The notes beneath the pieces are model-generated. The model was given only the letters and a program-made list of their open reading frames with translations. It searched no databases and was not told the origin of the DNA. From contig CAKXIK010000057.1 of assembly GCA_934875675.1 (NCBI GenBank), forward strand, positions 1 to 15,871: a stretch of DNA of 15,871 bases. The letters are read 5' to 3'. Position 1 is the stretch's first letter; every line of letters starts with the position of its first letter. The DNA is from an uncultured bacterium (GTDB lineage Bacteria; Bacillota; Clostridia; Oscillospirales; Acutalibacteraceae). The translations under genes and the position numbers were made by a program. This document shows, piece after piece, positions 15,598-15,871 of the stretch.

Positions 15598-15871
15598 ATG
15601 GACAATCCTAATTTTAGCACAGGGCATTGCAAAGGGCAACATTTAACTGCGGAAGAACGACACGACATTGAGGTGCATTTGAAGGATGGCTGGTCAAAAT
15701 ACAGAATTGCCCGGCATCTGAACCGACCGTACAACACCATAAAAAATGAGATTCGGCGTGGAACGGTCGAGCTGTATCACGGCAAAGTGTTTCGGTATAA
15801 AGCAGAAGCCGGTCAGCAGCAGTATCTTGAGAATCGCCGCAGTTCCACGCGGAAATACCGCTGTCTGGAGG
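15598..15871 (+). CDS. IS30-family transposase, N-terminal part (cut by window edge)
   Basis: The first 91 codons, beginning MDNPNFSTGHCKGQHL, with the IS30-type helix-turn-helix LTAEERHDIEVHLKDGWS followed by IARHLNRPYNTIKNEIRRGT. This domain binds the terminal repeats; the DDE catalytic core lies beyond the edge. AAAGGA (15584-15589) precedes the ATG with an 8-nt spacer. The reading frame is intact as far as it goes, so the element may be functional. Confidence 0.9.
   Translation, partial: MDNPNFSTGHCKGQHLTAEERHDIEVHLKDGWSKYRIARHLNRPYNTIKNEIRRGTVELYHGKVFRYKAEAGQQQYLENRRSSTRKYRCLE

Noticed and set aside
1..15871. Composite transposon made by the two flanking IS elements
   Set aside because: The elements belong to different families (IS5-like and IS30-like), so their ends cannot act together as a simple composite unit. 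The genes between are mostly housekeeping.

Overview
The window reads as a low-to-mid GC Firmicute, most likely of class Clostridia and perhaps an Oscillospiraceae/Ruminococcaceae relative. The grounds are strong AAAGGA-type ribosome binding sites before nearly every gene, a single-chain Zn-ribbon glycyl-tRNA synthetase, an acetyl-type MetA, and IS5- and IS30-type transposases. The genus is inference only. No CRISPR array, tRNA or rRNA was seen. Most of the window is ordinary chromosomal gene content held between two truncated insertion sequences of different families, IS5-like at the left edge (minus strand) and IS30-like at the right edge (plus strand).

Layout, left to right. (1) The first 24 codons of an IS5-family transposase, then a repeat-rich leader and metA (+), which by its Glu111 should be a homoserine O-acetyltransferase. 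A perfect 15-bp bidirectional terminator separates it from the next block. (2) A minus-strand envelope operon, in transcription order: a DUF368 polyprenyl-phosphate transporter-like protein, a Wzx/MATE-type lipid-linked saccharide flippase, a large protein joining about 12 membrane helices to a PlsC-like acyltransferase with an altered catalytic motif, and a DUF3810 membrane protein with an HExxH site. (3) A minus-strand pair: a cation diffusion facilitator with an Mn-type NxxxD/DxxxD site, then a two-TM histidine kinase with a degenerate phosphorylation box and no response regulator. The pair starts at a near-consensus promoter whose -35 lies in a perfect 7-5-7 dyad and ends in an unusually elaborate nested hairpin. 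(4) glyS (-), with its own terminator and a promoter carrying a 13-bp palindrome in the spacer. (5) The glyS-ldh gap, which holds an orphan minus-strand terminator-like hairpin and a good ldh promoter with a roughly 125-nt leader. (6) ldh (+), NAD-dependent L-lactate dehydrogenase, ending in a 19-bp bidirectional terminator shared with (7) a large hybrid sensor kinase (-) that has two tandem periplasmic-type solute-binding domains, one TM, HisKA, HATPase and a receiver. (8) The start of an IS30-family transposase.

The most coherent functional unit is block 2. DUF368 proteins (PopT class) recycle undecaprenyl phosphate across the membrane, and the flippase moves lipid-linked sugars the other way. 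The acyltransferase/transporter fusion and the membrane metallopeptidase-like protein would then act on the same lipid or glycan pool. No glycosyltransferases are present to define the product. Block 3 is the other candidate for undescribed biology: a transporter-kinase pair without a regulator.
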